Shown here: positions 19,301-28,732 of the stretch, one piece after another
Numbering within the stretch: position 1 is the stretch's first letter
Layout of the letters: each line of letters opens with the position of its first letter
Source: Candidatus Nitrospira neomarina
GTDB lineage: Bacteria; Nitrospirota; Nitrospiria; Nitrospirales; UBA8639
DNA length: 64,000 nucleotides
Direction of reading: 5' to 3'
Assembly: GCF_032051675.1 (NCBI RefSeq)
Contig: NZ_CP116968.1
Span: 2,790,001-2,854,000 of the forward strand
Program-made: the position numbers and the translations under genes
Notes under the pieces: model-generated
Seen by the model: only the letters and a program-made list of their open reading frames with translations
Told to the model about the DNA's origin: nothing
Databases searched by the model: none

Positions 19301-19886
19301 GAAAATGCAAAATCTCGCCATGAATGTGTTGGGTGGAGGGATTGGGGGAAATGTCATCATCGCCGCCGAACATCCCTTGCGTCTATCGGCGGAGTTTGAA
19401 ATAGCGAATCTCGATGCCAACCGACTCATTCAAACAGAATCCAAAATCAGAGGGGATAGCAACATCGCCGCCACCATTGGACTCACAACCCTATTGCAGG
19501 AAACCACGGGAGCCGTGGATTTGAGCCGGTTAGAATGCAATCTGCACATTACGCACATCGGAAACGAAGCGCTGGATCGTCTCCTCGTGTTCCTGGACCC
19601 GGAAGGGAGCAAACCGACGATTTCCAATGTTCGCTCCCAACTAAAATTCGCGAATCCCTCCCGGGTGATGGTGGAAGTGGCCAGAGGGCAATTAAATCTG
19701 ACGATCCACTTTCAAGGCAGTCTGATCCCCACCTTTAGATTGGAGCGCATCCCGATCGCCAAAATGAAAAACATTGAAAAACTCACCGCCGCCATCCCCA
19801 ACTGGGAAGACCTGGACAAGGTATTGGAATTAATCGGAGCCGAGACCTATTCGTTCACCCCTGAAGGAGAGATCGTGCTTCAATAA
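16311..19886 (+). CDS. AsmA-like envelope protein
   Basis: A 1191-residue protein with a Pro/Thr-rich cytoplasmic N-terminus, one transmembrane helix at about residues 25-48, and a long beta-rich periplasmic part. The segment after the helix (ELEIRLSELLQGTVRIQSLS, LRVSQLEL) has the AsmA/TamB-type pattern of alternating beta strands, as does the C-terminal region (LKSFSRKGQTLTIDRLQLGP, NLAMNVLGGGIGGNVII). AsmA-like proteins bridge inner and outer membranes and are thought to move phospholipid. A proline-rich linker (EPEPPPPPSPEP) lies near residue 145. It precedes the lipoprotein/CHAT cluster on the same strand. The exact subfamily is uncertain. Confidence 0.75.
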   Translation: MTTSDTPQQDTPPSATPPRSRKILKWFAWTGLGILALLLCAGLLLTYWFPSDMVRQELEIRLSELLQGTVRIQSLSFNLLTGLRVSQLELTKPGQIPLSLEHLTLDYSLFGLLKGTFTINEISIDQADISLNLPELTKAEPEPPPPPSPEPAALPTLPVSIDLETLKIIESNIQLVVSHDLTVNLTHLNLQSSGGVSSDDAHLNGTLQVKQVAVALQGKHIQLPLVVKFDTAIHLPTQHLDLKQLTIESDPALRLTLAGTINEFLTQKAVNLSLADTDLDLGKLMALAKDFVPPEFATASVGGNLSPSFTLTGSLPDSGFEGTIHAGLDGKNVELHLPGHALTVGPTNLAFAAKRLQIKENLPLTGNVSAKLSTHDVTFQAYGIQNFGLSLQSDYQASGPFSGILQVSGTTALPGDLLGTPFTLPFAVTLDTSGNHHTRHIEVKHLNADLSPYGTLQINGAVQPHPAPKEGMDASLKLRLSPNISALLSLIPKDRLQGLVLQKGSEPDTFVLHATGALHPDFRPEWAKATAALKLSSLQAQLKPFGAGGTMHQLTFLLSSGYQETNGAIQGTVGFSSHFSDLHAAETMTIGTSHVILKSHFQGHLSPTYQPTNLRSEDQLQVTLSNLTYQDPSLTATLPSIRLTLKTKEDVLKQDYLLESLRLTSEEILEMGMKARYQQANQQFDVDLQLPLLHVGNLLPHLSGPLMKGVDEINPKGRVSLILRTAGRVPTEDDLKKLTLPLGVNGKLTMRDLEGAVSGYRVQGGNGTMTMAYSPQAAPQTQLTTDVTLNRIHLPETLPIRELANTSLHVNLSSPDLNEVQIDPIHVTSRGVDLSIKSTVVGLRELLSSNAPHGTQLAKLFAQLHTRLALDVEPFQEALEPLGIQGNGKALVTLSMLKKEQGSLDASVEIGSETLSLTRDGTELRDMNGGIQLRKSLAWNPDGLPSPPKKPFQPSDRIAQLKSFSRKGQTLTIDRLQLGPFTVENLSTNLAFEQQSLKMQNLAMNVLGGGIGGNVIIAAEHPLRLSAEFEIANLDANRLIQTESKIRGDSNIAATIGLTTLLQETTGAVDLSRLECNLHITHIGNEALDRLLVFLDPEGSKPTISNVRSQLKFANPSRVMVEVARGQLNLTIHFQGSLIPTFRLERIPIAKMKNIEKLTAAIPNWEDLDKVLELIGAETYSFTPEGEIVLQ

Positions 19887-19906
19887 GTGATTATCCTCTT
19901 ATCTAG

Positions 19907-19992
19907 TGTCATTCTGAGCTGAAGGCGAAGCCTCTGACTAAGCCATGGCTCAGTTGAGCTGGACACAGATCCTTCGTCCGACTCAGGATGAC
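19907..19992. repeat. Intergenic repeat B, copy 1
   Basis: The ends TGTCATTCTGAGC and CAGGATGACA are inverted, a common bacterial intergenic palindrome. An inner 37-base stretch (19940-19976) is identical to 20079-20115 in copy 2. Confidence 0.85.
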
Positions 19993-20047
19993 AAAACGGA
20001 GGGCGGGATGAACGACCGAGTTACCTTCTGCCTCGTTCATTGTTTAT

Positions 20048-20132
20048 TGTCATGCTGAGCAGCGCGAAGCATCTCGCCAAGCCATGGCTCAGTTGAGCTG
20101 GACACAGATCCTTCGCTTTACCCAGGATGACA
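20048..20132. repeat. Intergenic repeat B, copy 2
   Basis: A direct repeat of copy 1, about 140 bases away, with the same inverted ends and a 37-base identical core. A short diverged relative appears at about 45615-45651 (CACAGATCCC then TCAGGATGACA). Each copy could fold as a hairpin between the AsmA-like gene and the next lipoprotein gene and might act as an mRNA stabiliser or attenuator. Confidence 0.85.
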
Positions 20133-20233
20133 TGAATCCGGTTCTAGATGACCATTTGGAGATTTTTCTTCAGCAGCTTTCCGGAATTTGATAAGATAAG
20201 GAAGACCCTACCCTCTTGAGGAGCCGATTAGTT

Positions 20234-20854
20234 ATGTCCTACCTCCGATTATCGTCTTACACCAATATGCACACGTTCTTTTCCCATCCTATGTCCTTGG
20301 TCATGATGACCCTCCTTCCGGCCCTCCTGACAGCGTGCGGCGGTCCTTTAGTCGGGGTGACCGTGGTTGATGAACGCACGGCCTTGGAAAACCAGGTGCT
20401 TGGCACGTATCAAGAACTCAATCAGCAAGTCATGCTGGTGGCGTCCGTTCGCTATATCGATCCGAAGGGAAAATTGAAACAGACCCAGGAACTTCCCCCG
20501 GGGAAAAAGGACGTCGTGCGTGCCCTCCAACGAGTGTCTTTCAACAAAGATGATCTCAATCGCTATAAATCATTAGGAATCATCGGAGAAAACAATGAAG
20601 GCGGTGTCACCCTCCTGGAGCCGGAAAAAGTCCAACCTGACGATCGAGCATTTGTTGAGAATTTGATTAAGGAGGAGAATGAAGATCGCCTCGCGATCAT
20701 GGGCCGGATTGTTGAAACCAACGAGACTCTGACACCTTCAGAATTACCACGGGTCCACAAAATGTTTGCCGCACTCAATCGGGATAAAGCACTCAAGGGA
20801 GAACGAATCCAATTGGACAATGGGACATGGACTCAAAAAGACGCCACACCCTAG
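20234..20854 (+). CDS. Lipoprotein, DUF1318-like
   Basis: The ATG at 20234 is preferred because GAGGAG lies about ten bases upstream. The next in-frame ATGs are 20267 and 20291. The signal ends in lipobox LTAC. The mature part has NQVLGTYQELNQQVMLVASV and, later, LGIIGENNEGGVTLLEP followed by VENLIKEENEDRLAIMGRIV. That GE...G...N.(D)R..I pattern resembles DUF1318/YdbL, small periplasmic proteins seen next to AsmA-type proteins such as YdbH. The location after an AsmA-like gene supports this. Its end overlaps the start of the CHAT gene by 28 bases, so the two are likely coupled. Confidence 0.65.
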   Translation: MSYLRLSSYTNMHTFFSHPMSLVMMTLLPALLTACGGPLVGVTVVDERTALENQVLGTYQELNQQVMLVASVRYIDPKGKLKQTQELPPGKKDVVRALQRVSFNKDDLNRYKSLGIIGENNEGGVTLLEPEKVQPDDRAFVENLIKEENEDRLAIMGRIVETNETLTPSELPRVHKMFAALNRDKALKGERIQLDNGTWTQKDATP

Positions 20855-23800
20855 CTCAAGACTCCATGTGGCGAGGTCATCTTCTTTCTCTCCCTCCGCA
20901 CGAGGCTCGAAAGAGCACATCAGGAAGAAGAGAGAGCCGATTCTTTCATTTTCACCGAGCCCTATCCGGCTTAATCGCCTTCACCGGCCTGATCGGATTC
21001 CTGTGCTCCTCCCTCCCCGCTCTCGCTACGACACCTGAACGCCTGACCACTCACCCGGCCCTGGATTATCAACCGTCTGTCTCCATGGATGGACAAACGC
21101 TTGCATTCGTTTCTACTCGTTCGGGAAATTCGGATATCTGGGTCCAAACTCTCAAGAGTGCCGCCCTCACACTTCCCCGACAAATGACCACTCACCCGGC
21201 CAGCGATCAGGAACCGGCCTTGAACCGGGATGGGACCCGACTTTTGTATGTGTCGCATAAGTCCGATCCCCGTGGCGATGTGTACCTCCTGGATCTGATC
21301 ACCCGTGAGGAACAACGACTGACGGATTTAACCAGCGGGGATGGGTCTCCTCAGTGGGATCAAGAAGAACAAGGATTTTTCTATCTCAAAAGTGATCCGC
21401 TTCACAACACCTCCGCCATCTACCGGAAAACTTTCTCAAACCAGTCGGAAGAATTGGTCGTGGCCCAGGCCACCAGCTTTTCTGTGAATGGTCAGGGACA
21501 GCTCCTGTATTCCACTGGTGCCCATTTGACCTTATTGAATCTTCAGGACAACAGCTCCACCTCCTTCGACCAGGACAGCCATGCTCTGGATCTCTGGCCT
21601 GCCTTGGACCACAACCCCTCTGACCTCACCACGACTCGTCACCTGGTGTTTACCCGCTATGACCGGGACACCAACGATGACGGGCTGGTTGATACCGATG
21701 ATGAATCGTCCATTTGGATGAGACTCTGGGGCCCACAGCAGGCTGAATTCCAAACAATCTATCGGATCACTCCCGCGCACCAATTTCATATTTACCCTGC
21801 CGTGTCCGGGGATTTTCTCTATTACTCCGACCTAAAAGCCGGCGATATTTTCCGGATGGACATCCCCGCGTTTCTCAGGGATTACGTCGACCTCGATCAC
21901 GCCAAATCGCTGGCCGCCTCCTATCAGGATCACGGGCAACTGGATCTCGCGCTCCTGGTTCTGGGAAACATTTCTCACAATCTGTTGGCACAACAACCTC
22001 CTGACGCACGAGCAGAATTTGACTTTTCCCTTGCCGAAGCACAGACACAGGAAGGAAATTTTCCTGCGGCCCGCGAATCGTTGGAGCCCTACACCCGCCA
22101 ACCGGGACGGACCGGCGCGTTGGCCCGGATCTTTACCATCGTCTTGCGGGTCCAGGAGCAGGCACAGGGCATCAGCTCTGCGGCAAGACGCCGGTTGGTC
22201 ACCACCGGCGTGTCCGATTTACTCACCATCGGGCAGGAGCACCGGGACATGGATGAGGTGTACGGTCAAGCCCTCATTGAAGCCGGACGGCTTTACCTCT
22301 TTGCGGACGATCCCCTGACCGCCTTGGAATACCTCGTCAAAGTCGAAGATCTGCACAACAAAGAGATTCGAGCCAAGGGTCTTTTCACCAGAGGGGAAGC
22401 CTATCGGATTCTGGGAGACGCTCCCAATGTGATCCGCGTGTTCGTGGATGTCATTCAATTATTTGGCGAGCGTTCCTCCTGGGGCAAACGTGCTATCCAA
22501 AAGGTCGTAACACTCTCCCAACAGGGTGAAACGGAACGTGAGCGCCTGACCGCCTTAAACAGGATCATCCCCCAATATCCTGACCTTCCCGTCCTGATCG
22601 CTACCGCCCGTTTAACCATTGCCGATCTCTATCACGAACAGGGAGAACAACTGTCCGCTCTGGAAACTCTGGATTTCGTCATCCCGGTTCCCGACCTTCC
22701 CCACGAACTCGTCATCCAGGCCTATCGAAAAAAGGCCGAAATCCTTTCAGAATCGGAACGGTACCAGGAAGCGGCGGATACCTATGCGGCCTTGAGTCAA
22801 TTTACCGGGGAAAATCAGACTGAGCTCGAGGGAACCAAAAATCTTCTCATTTTACAATTGGTGAAAAAAGCCCTGAAGGACCGGAAGATCGGGGAGACCC
22901 GCATCGCCGCCAAATCGCTGAAACAGCTCATCGAGCAATATCCCGAATCCGTGGAAGCCCATCGGGCGTATATTGAAACCAAAGTCATGCTCAAAGAGAC
23001 GATGGAGGTCCAAGCCTGGTATACCACCTTAGTTAAGACACATCCCGATCACGCGGTCTATCAGTATGGACAGGCCCTGGCATTGTCCTATGCCGAACCG
23101 CCCGACCTCCCGGTTGTGATCCGCCTCCTCCAACGAGCCATGAAAAAGGATCCCGCCCTGGGCTATGTCCACCAAACCCTGGGATGGGCCTACGAACAAA
23201 CCGAACGGTCCGGCAAGCAAGGTTACCTTGAGAAGGCCGAGCAGGAGTATCGAATCGCGTTGGAGCTCAACGATGCCGGTCGCTTTCCCGACGTAGAATC
23301 CCAACTGCTGTTGAATTTAGGAAACACCTATCTGGCGCTCTCGAATGCCCGCGAAGCCTATCGACACTACCGGCAGCGCGAGGAACAATTCACTCCGTCA
23401 GGCGAATCTATCACCGAAATGCTCTATCGCAAAAACTATGGGGAAGCCTGTTTTAAAGCCGGACGCACCGAGGAATCGTTGGCGCAATACCAGTTGGCCT
23501 TACGGAACGTCCCTCCCGAGCAGTCAAGCCTACAAGCCGAAATCCTGGAACGCATAGGATTGTCCCATCAGGACATCGGCCAATATGCCAAAGCCATTGA
23601 GGCGTTCTCCCGGGCCTTAGTCCTCAACCGTGAGTTAGGGCAGGAACACAATGTCACATTGCTCCAGCGAAATATCGGGGTCAACCTGTTTAACCTGAGC
23701 CGCGCCAGCGAAACGGGTGGACGCGAGGAACTCAAACAAGCGTTGGGCAGTTACTTTACCAGCCTGGAACACCTCACCACCGGCGGCGGTAAAACTCTTT

Positions 23801-26800
23801 CCAAGGGACCGGGCTTGTTCAATGTGAATGTGGCCCTCAATGAAGGGGGGTCTCAGGCGGCCAGCGGGTTCGATCGAATGGGCGAACAAAAGCTCATGTT
23901 CAGTTATATCGCCAGCACCTATGAGCAATTAGATGAACCTGATCCCGCTCGAGATTTTTATCGCAAAAAACTCGCGCTCCTCAATCAGGGAGCATCGGCT
24001 GCGCAGGATGCGGCAACTCTGACAGAAAAAGCCATTGTCCTGAATCGGCTGGGAGTGCTTTCCCACCAATTAGATGAACCTGAGCAGGCGATGGAGTCCT
24101 TTCGTCAATCCTTGAATTACACCCGGACGTTGAATATCCCGTTCGGGACCAGCGTCAATATTTATAACTTGTCGACATTGGCCGTCGAAAGCATCCTACA
24201 GGGCCACACCCCGGACCACAGCCTTGTGGAGGCCATCACCTCGGGCATTCAGGATCTTCAACAACGAAACTATGAAGACCGCAATCTGTTTTTCACCCTC
24301 ACCAACACCGCCATGCTCCTGTCCCTTCTTCCCGACCCATCGCCGGACCAGCGCCTCAAGCCGGCCGCTGCCGTCCAACGCATGCATGAGCAGTTCACAA
24401 CCAGGACGCTTCCGTGGTCGTATTACCAAAAGGCCGACTCGCTCCTGAACAAGCCGGCTCTCTTTTCAGATTCAGAACGACTTCCCGCTCAATTCCTGGT
24501 GAAGTTGAATCAGGCCGAACTGGCACGCACATCGGATCAACCTCAGGTCTATCAGAACATTCAGGACGACTTACTTAAACTGGTGGAAGACCGGCAATCG
24601 CCCAATAGCTGGTTGTGGTATCTATCTCAAGCCGAAGCAACCGCGGATCCCCTTAGGCACGAGGAGCTTCTCACCCAATCTGTTGAGGCCGTCCTTCGTT
24701 TCCCCGCGCAAACCGACCCTCCCACGGGTCAGACCAATACCTGGCCCGCATATGAACGTCTGATTCAGCTCTCGGTTGATCAATTGATTAAAGCAGGCCG
24801 GCCCGACGACGCCTTTACCGTGGCGGAGCAACTGAGCCTTCGACAAGTAACCAGCGCCGTCTATGAAGCACTGGGAGAAAAAATCTTCCTCAAAGGGTTG
24901 GGAGACTATGAACCGGAATTACACTCGCTACTCGGAGAACTCCGGCAGGCCAGAAATCACGGGAACGTCGCGGCCATTGAAGAACTGGCTCCTGCCCTTC
25001 AAGACACGCTCTATGCCCTGTTTGAAGAATATCCCTGGGCCACCGCCTCCTTCTGGGCGTATCCGCCGACCAGAGACCTCATATTTTTGGGAGTGGACGC
25101 GCAACACCCCTACCTGAAAATTCTCAAAGGCATGCAAGGCTATCATGGCTTTGTGCATGATGGGGACACGCTCCATTACAGCCCGCTGGTGGTCACCGAA
25201 AAAGGAATCACGGGGGATCAAGAATTTCACAAGCGGCTCAAACAATCCGCCTCCGCCTATGTGGCGATGCCGCAGGAACTGGAATCCACCCTTCCTTCCC
25301 TGACGCTCGATCGGAAACCGCTCACGTGGGTCAGCAACTTCTATGATTTCCTGAATGGCTATCATCAGCGCAGCCTCTTTTTTTCTCACATCACCACCTC
25401 AAGCACGTTTCTCCCTTCCACGCCTCCCAGTGCGGGGGAAATTCCATTTGTGCTCCAGCAATTTAGCGGGGTCGAGACGCACGATCATCCGCTGGCCAGC
25501 CATACCAATATTGCCGCGTTTCTAAAAAATCCTGAGACGTTCGCCTTTGAAGTGCAGGAAGCTCAAAATGTCCGGGAATTTGTCTCCGTGCTTGATTTTG
25601 CCGGCAGTCAACACCATTCGATCCTGCTCTTCGGCGGTGTTCCGTCCTCATCGCCTTCTCCATGGGTGCTGATCTCCTCGCTCCTGCGGGCGGGATTTCC
25701 TCATGTCATCGTGAGCCGGACACCGCTCGATTCCCCAACCGCCACCAGGTTTCTGAATCAATATCTTACGCATCTCAATACGCTTCCTCCCGATGAAGCC
25801 GTCATGGCCGCGTCAAAGGATCTGTGGGGATCGGACACGGGAAAATACCCCTTCCGCCACTACGGATTTGCCGGCATGGGTCCGGACGAACGCCAGGAAT
25901 ATGCCGCCTCCATCTATGACCAGGAAGTGGCGGAAGCCATTCACGCATTTGAGACCAAAGACTTTCCCGCTTCTTTACGGCATATCGAGCATGCACTCGC
26001 CCTTATCGAGCATGCAAAAAAACGACAGGATTTCAAAGAACTCACCACCCTGGCCGTCGAAACCGCCTTTGAAGTCAGCGATTATGAAAAGGGCCTATTC
26101 TTTCAACAGAAACTTCTGGATGCGCTCACGCCGGAGACTCCGGCCAACGAACGGGCTGAGGCGGAATATCGCCTGGGCATCCTGCATTCCCGTCTCGAAC
26201 ATTTTGACCTCGCCGTGCAACATCTCGAACAGGCCAACCAGATCTGGGAACAAGGCGAACAGCTTGATCGACTCGCGGAAGGCATGGCGACATTGGGAAT
26301 TGTCCGTGAAAATATGGGGGCCTATACGGAAGCCCTGGACCAATTCAACCAGTCGTTTTCCCTGTATCAGGAAATCGGGGAAATGGGGCACACGGCGTTT
26401 CAATACCGTCGAATCGGGCGTATTTATTACCTTCGATTGGGCCGGTATGAGAAAGCCCGTGAAAACTTTCTGGCCGCGCTCAAGCTCTATCAGGAACAAA
26501 GCGATCCCCAGGGAGAAGCCGAGGCGCTGTACGAAGTGGGATTGACCTATGAAAAAGTCGGCCTGTTCGACCAGGCCGCGGAACGCTACCACCAGGCCCT
26601 TGCCATTGCGAAAGAACTGGAGAACCCCAAGCTCCTCTCGACGGGCGATCTCTACCTCGCCAATGTGGCCTGGTTCCAAGGGAACTATCAAGCGGCCTTT
26701 CAACTTTTAACCCAGGCCGACAAAAAAGCCAAACAGGCCAATGACCCGCAATTACGCATTATGGTGAAAAATACCCGCGGGCTGATTTACTGGACACTGA

Positions 26801-28731
26801 ATGACACCGACAAAGGACTCGTCCATTTACATGATGCGGTCACGCTCAGCCGGTCTTCCAATATTCAAACCGAGTTAGCCTCTTCGCTGAACAATCTTGG
26901 CTTGATCTACCGGCAACGGGGCGACCATGCCACCGCACTGGACTATTTTCAACAGGCGAAAACGCTTGACGAGTCCCTAAAAAGCCAATGGGGATTGGGC
27001 TATGACCATCGGAACATCGGCATCTCCCTACTGGCTCTGGGACAGTTGGAAAAAGCCGAAGAGCATTTCATCAAGGCCGAACAGATCAGCGCCGAGATCA
27101 ACAATGTCATCAATTGGGTTAAGGCCCTGCTGGAACTGGGCAATGTCAATAAAGCGCTGCTGCGACCCGAACAGGCCCTGGGCTATTACGAGCGGGCGCA
27201 TGAGATCTCCCGGCGATACGGCATCAAGGAAGTGGAATGGCGGGCCGCAGCGGGCAAGGCGACCCTGTTGCGAAAGGAAGGAAAGCTGCCGGACGCCCTG
27301 GACTGGTTTACCAAAGGCGTCGAGGTGGTGGAAGGCATGCGGGCCGCTCTGAAAATTGATGAACTCCGCAATAGTTTCCAGACGAACAAACTGGATCTGT
27401 ACCGGGACATCATTACCCTGCTCATCACCATGAACCGGACCGATGACGCCTTTAATTTTTTAGAACGCTCCCGATCCCGAAGTTTTATCGACCTGTTGGG
27501 CAATCAAAAACTCGAATTCAAAAACCAGGGCGACCGGGAAACCTGGACCAAAATCAACAGGCTGGCTTCCACGGTGGATTCACTCAAATCGGAATTAGGA
27601 TCGTATGAGGAGCCTCCTGCCGACCTTCAGGATCGGTATCGCAATACGAAGGCTCTCTATGAAGAAGCCATCCTGGAGGTCAAACAGCAGAATCCGGCCC
27701 TCAGTAGTTTTGTATCCGTGGATCCGCTCAATCTGGAGGGCGTGCAACAGCTCCTGGAACCTCGAGTGGGACTGCTCACCTACTTTATGACAACAGACCA
27801 GCTCTACCTGTGGCTCATTACCAAAGAACGGACCATCTTTAAAACGGTGTCGGCGAAGGAAGAAGATCTCACGCGCCTGGTAACCCGCTATCGGCAACTC
27901 GTTCAGCATCTGGAACCCGTTGATGATGAATTACAGAAACTCTATGGATCTCTGATTCAACCGGTTGAAGCCAACATCACAAACCTGGAGTATTTGGGAA
28001 TTATTCCCGATGGACCGTTACACTTTCTCTCCTTTGCCGCACTCAAACACGGTCCGGCATATCTGGTGGATGAGATCCCGCTCTTTTACGCACCCTCGGC
28101 CAGTGTTTTTCAATTCACCTTTGCCAAACGGCAGGCCGTGAAAAATGACAAAGTCCTTGCGATCGGAAATCCGGATTTGGGAAATTTCAATTACGATCTT
28201 CCGCTGGCCGAATTAGAGGCCAAAAGCATCAAATGGAATTATCCCAATATGGATATTCTGACCGGAACGAAAGCCACGAAAGAATGGGTGGTGAAGAATA
28301 TCTCCCGATATGGCATCATCCATTTAGCGGCCCATGGGGAATTCGATGAGGGCAATCCGCTGTTGTCTTCACTCTGGCTGGCTTCAGAAAACCCCGAAAA
28401 CCGCCGACTGACCGTCAAGGAGATTTTCGGTTTGGAATTGAACGCGGATCTGGTGACGTTAAGCGCCTGCCAAACGGGTCTGGGCAAATTGGAGGCCGGA
28501 GAGCTCATCGGCCTGAACCGCGCATTTGTCTATGCCGGCACGCATGCCCTGGTGTCCGCCCTGTGGCGGGTGGATGATCTCTCCACCTCGGTGCTCATGA
28601 AACATTTTTACCGAAATTATGTGACGGCGAATAAAGCCAAAAGTTTGCGGCAAGCGCAACTCATCGTCAAAAAAGACTTCCCTCACCCGTCCTATTGGGC
28701 GGGGTTTAGTTTAATCGGAGACTATCAATAA
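20827..28731 (+). CDS. Giant exported propeller-TPR-CHAT protein with two CHAT-like domains
   Basis: A 2634-residue protein. A hydrophobic export signal lies at residues 45-67, ending in ALA. Residues ~70-345 are TolB/PD40-type propeller repeats (VSMDGQTLAFVSTRSGNSDI, LNRDGTRLLYVSHKSDPRGD). Many TPRs follow to ~1350. Residues ~1400-1690 look like a degenerate CHAT domain: LASHTN with His1559, then LLFGGV, where Gly1604 sits 45 residues on. More TPRs run to ~2200. The C-terminal domain is a full CHAT protease: LAAHGEFDEG with His2503 and TLSACQTGLG with Cys2548, also 45 residues apart, followed by GLNRAFVYAGTHALVSALW. CHAT proteases are caspase-like cysteine peptidases. Export is unusual for the family as I know it. 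It is clustered with lipoprotein, SH3 and M48 genes. The n-region before the signal is long, and the ATG at 20866 is an alternative start. Confidence 0.88.
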   Translation: MDSKRRHTLAQDSMWRGHLLSLPPHEARKSTSGRRESRFFHFHRALSGLIAFTGLIGFLCSSLPALATTPERLTTHPALDYQPSVSMDGQTLAFVSTRSGNSDIWVQTLKSAALTLPRQMTTHPASDQEPALNRDGTRLLYVSHKSDPRGDVYLLDLITREEQRLTDLTSGDGSPQWDQEEQGFFYLKSDPLHNTSAIYRKTFSNQSEELVVAQATSFSVNGQGQLLYSTGAHLTLLNLQDNSSTSFDQDSHALDLWPALDHNPSDLTTTRHLVFTRYDRDTNDDGLVDTDDESSIWMRLWGPQQAEFQTIYRITPAHQFHIYPAVSGDFLYYSDLKAGDIFRMDIPAFLRDYVDLDHAKSLAASYQDHGQLDLALLVLGNISHNLLAQQPPDARAEFDFSLAEAQTQEGNFPAARESLEPYTRQPGRTGALARIFTIVLRVQEQAQGISSAARRRLVTTGVSDLLTIGQEHRDMDEVYGQALIEAGRLYLFADDPLTALEYLVKVEDLHNKEIRAKGLFTRGEAYRILGDAPNVIRVFVDVIQLFGERSSWGKRAIQKVVTLSQQGETERERLTALNRIIPQYPDLPVLIATARLTIADLYHEQGEQLSALETLDFVIPVPDLPHELVIQAYRKKAEILSESERYQEAADTYAALSQFTGENQTELEGTKNLLILQLVKKALKDRKIGETRIAAKSLKQLIEQYPESVEAHRAYIETKVMLKETMEVQAWYTTLVKTHPDHAVYQYGQALALSYAEPPDLPVVIRLLQRAMKKDPALGYVHQTLGWAYEQTERSGKQGYLEKAEQEYRIALELNDAGRFPDVESQLLLNLGNTYLALSNAREAYRHYRQREEQFTPSGESITEMLYRKNYGEACFKAGRTEESLAQYQLALRNVPPEQSSLQAEILERIGLSHQDIGQYAKAIEAFSRALVLNRELGQEHNVTLLQRNIGVNLFNLSRASETGGREELKQALGSYFTSLEHLTTGGGKTLSKGPGLFNVNVALNEGGSQAASGFDRMGEQKLMFSYIASTYEQLDEPDPARDFYRKKLALLNQGASAAQDAATLTEKAIVLNRLGVLSHQLDEPEQAMESFRQSLNYTRTLNIPFGTSVNIYNLSTLAVESILQGHTPDHSLVEAITSGIQDLQQRNYEDRNLFFTLTNTAMLLSLLPDPSPDQRLKPAAAVQRMHEQFTTRTLPWSYYQKADSLLNKPALFSDSERLPAQFLVKLNQAELARTSDQPQVYQNIQDDLLKLVEDRQSPNSWLWYLSQAEATADPLRHEELLTQSVEAVLRFPAQTDPPTGQTNTWPAYERLIQLSVDQLIKAGRPDDAFTVAEQLSLRQVTSAVYEALGEKIFLKGLGDYEPELHSLLGELRQARNHGNVAAIEELAPALQDTLYALFEEYPWATASFWAYPPTRDLIFLGVDAQHPYLKILKGMQGYHGFVHDGDTLHYSPLVVTEKGITGDQEFHKRLKQSASAYVAMPQELESTLPSLTLDRKPLTWVSNFYDFLNGYHQRSLFFSHITTSSTFLPSTPPSAGEIPFVLQQFSGVETHDHPLASHTNIAAFLKNPETFAFEVQEAQNVREFVSVLDFAGSQHHSILLFGGVPSSSPSPWVLISSLLRAGFPHVIVSRTPLDSPTATRFLNQYLTHLNTLPPDEAVMAASKDLWGSDTGKYPFRHYGFAGMGPDERQEYAASIYDQEVAEAIHAFETKDFPASLRHIEHALALIEHAKKRQDFKELTTLAVETAFEVSDYEKGLFFQQKLLDALTPETPANERAEAEYRLGILHSRLEHFDLAVQHLEQANQIWEQGEQLDRLAEGMATLGIVRENMGAYTEALDQFNQSFSLYQEIGEMGHTAFQYRRIGRIYYLRLGRYEKARENFLAALKLYQEQSDPQGEAEALYEVGLTYEKVGLFDQAAERYHQALAIAKELENPKLLSTGDLYLANVAWFQGNYQAAFQLLTQADKKAKQANDPQLRIMVKNTRGLIYWTLNDTDKGLVHLHDAVTLSRSSNIQTELASSLNNLGLIYRQRGDHATALDYFQQAKTLDESLKSQWGLGYDHRNIGISLLALGQLEKAEEHFIKAEQISAEINNVINWVKALLELGNVNKALLRPEQALGYYERAHEISRRYGIKEVEWRAAAGKATLLRKEGKLPDALDWFTKGVEVVEGMRAALKIDELRNSFQTNKLDLYRDIITLLITMNRTDDAFNFLERSRSRSFIDLLGNQKLEFKNQGDRETWTKINRLASTVDSLKSELGSYEEPPADLQDRYRNTKALYEEAILEVKQQNPALSSFVSVDPLNLEGVQQLLEPRVGLLTYFMTTDQLYLWLITKERTIFKTVSAKEEDLTRLVTRYRQLVQHLEPVDDELQKLYGSLIQPVEANITNLEYLGIIPDGPLHFLSFAALKHGPAYLVDEIPLFYAPSASVFQFTFAKRQAVKNDKVLAIGNPDLGNFNYDLPLAELEAKSIKWNYPNMDILTGTKATKEWVVKNISRYGIIHLAAHGEFDEGNPLLSSLWLASENPENRRLTVKEIFGLELNADLVTLSACQTGLGKLEAGELIGLNRAFVYAGTHALVSALWRVDDLSTSVLMKHFYRNYVTANKAKSLRQAQLIVKKDFPHPSYWAGFSLIGDYQ

Positions 28732-28732
28732 T

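Noticed and set aside
25793-26545. 250-residue alternative frame inside the CHAT gene
   Set aside because: It is an Arg/Pro/Trp-rich shadow of the TPR-coding sequence.
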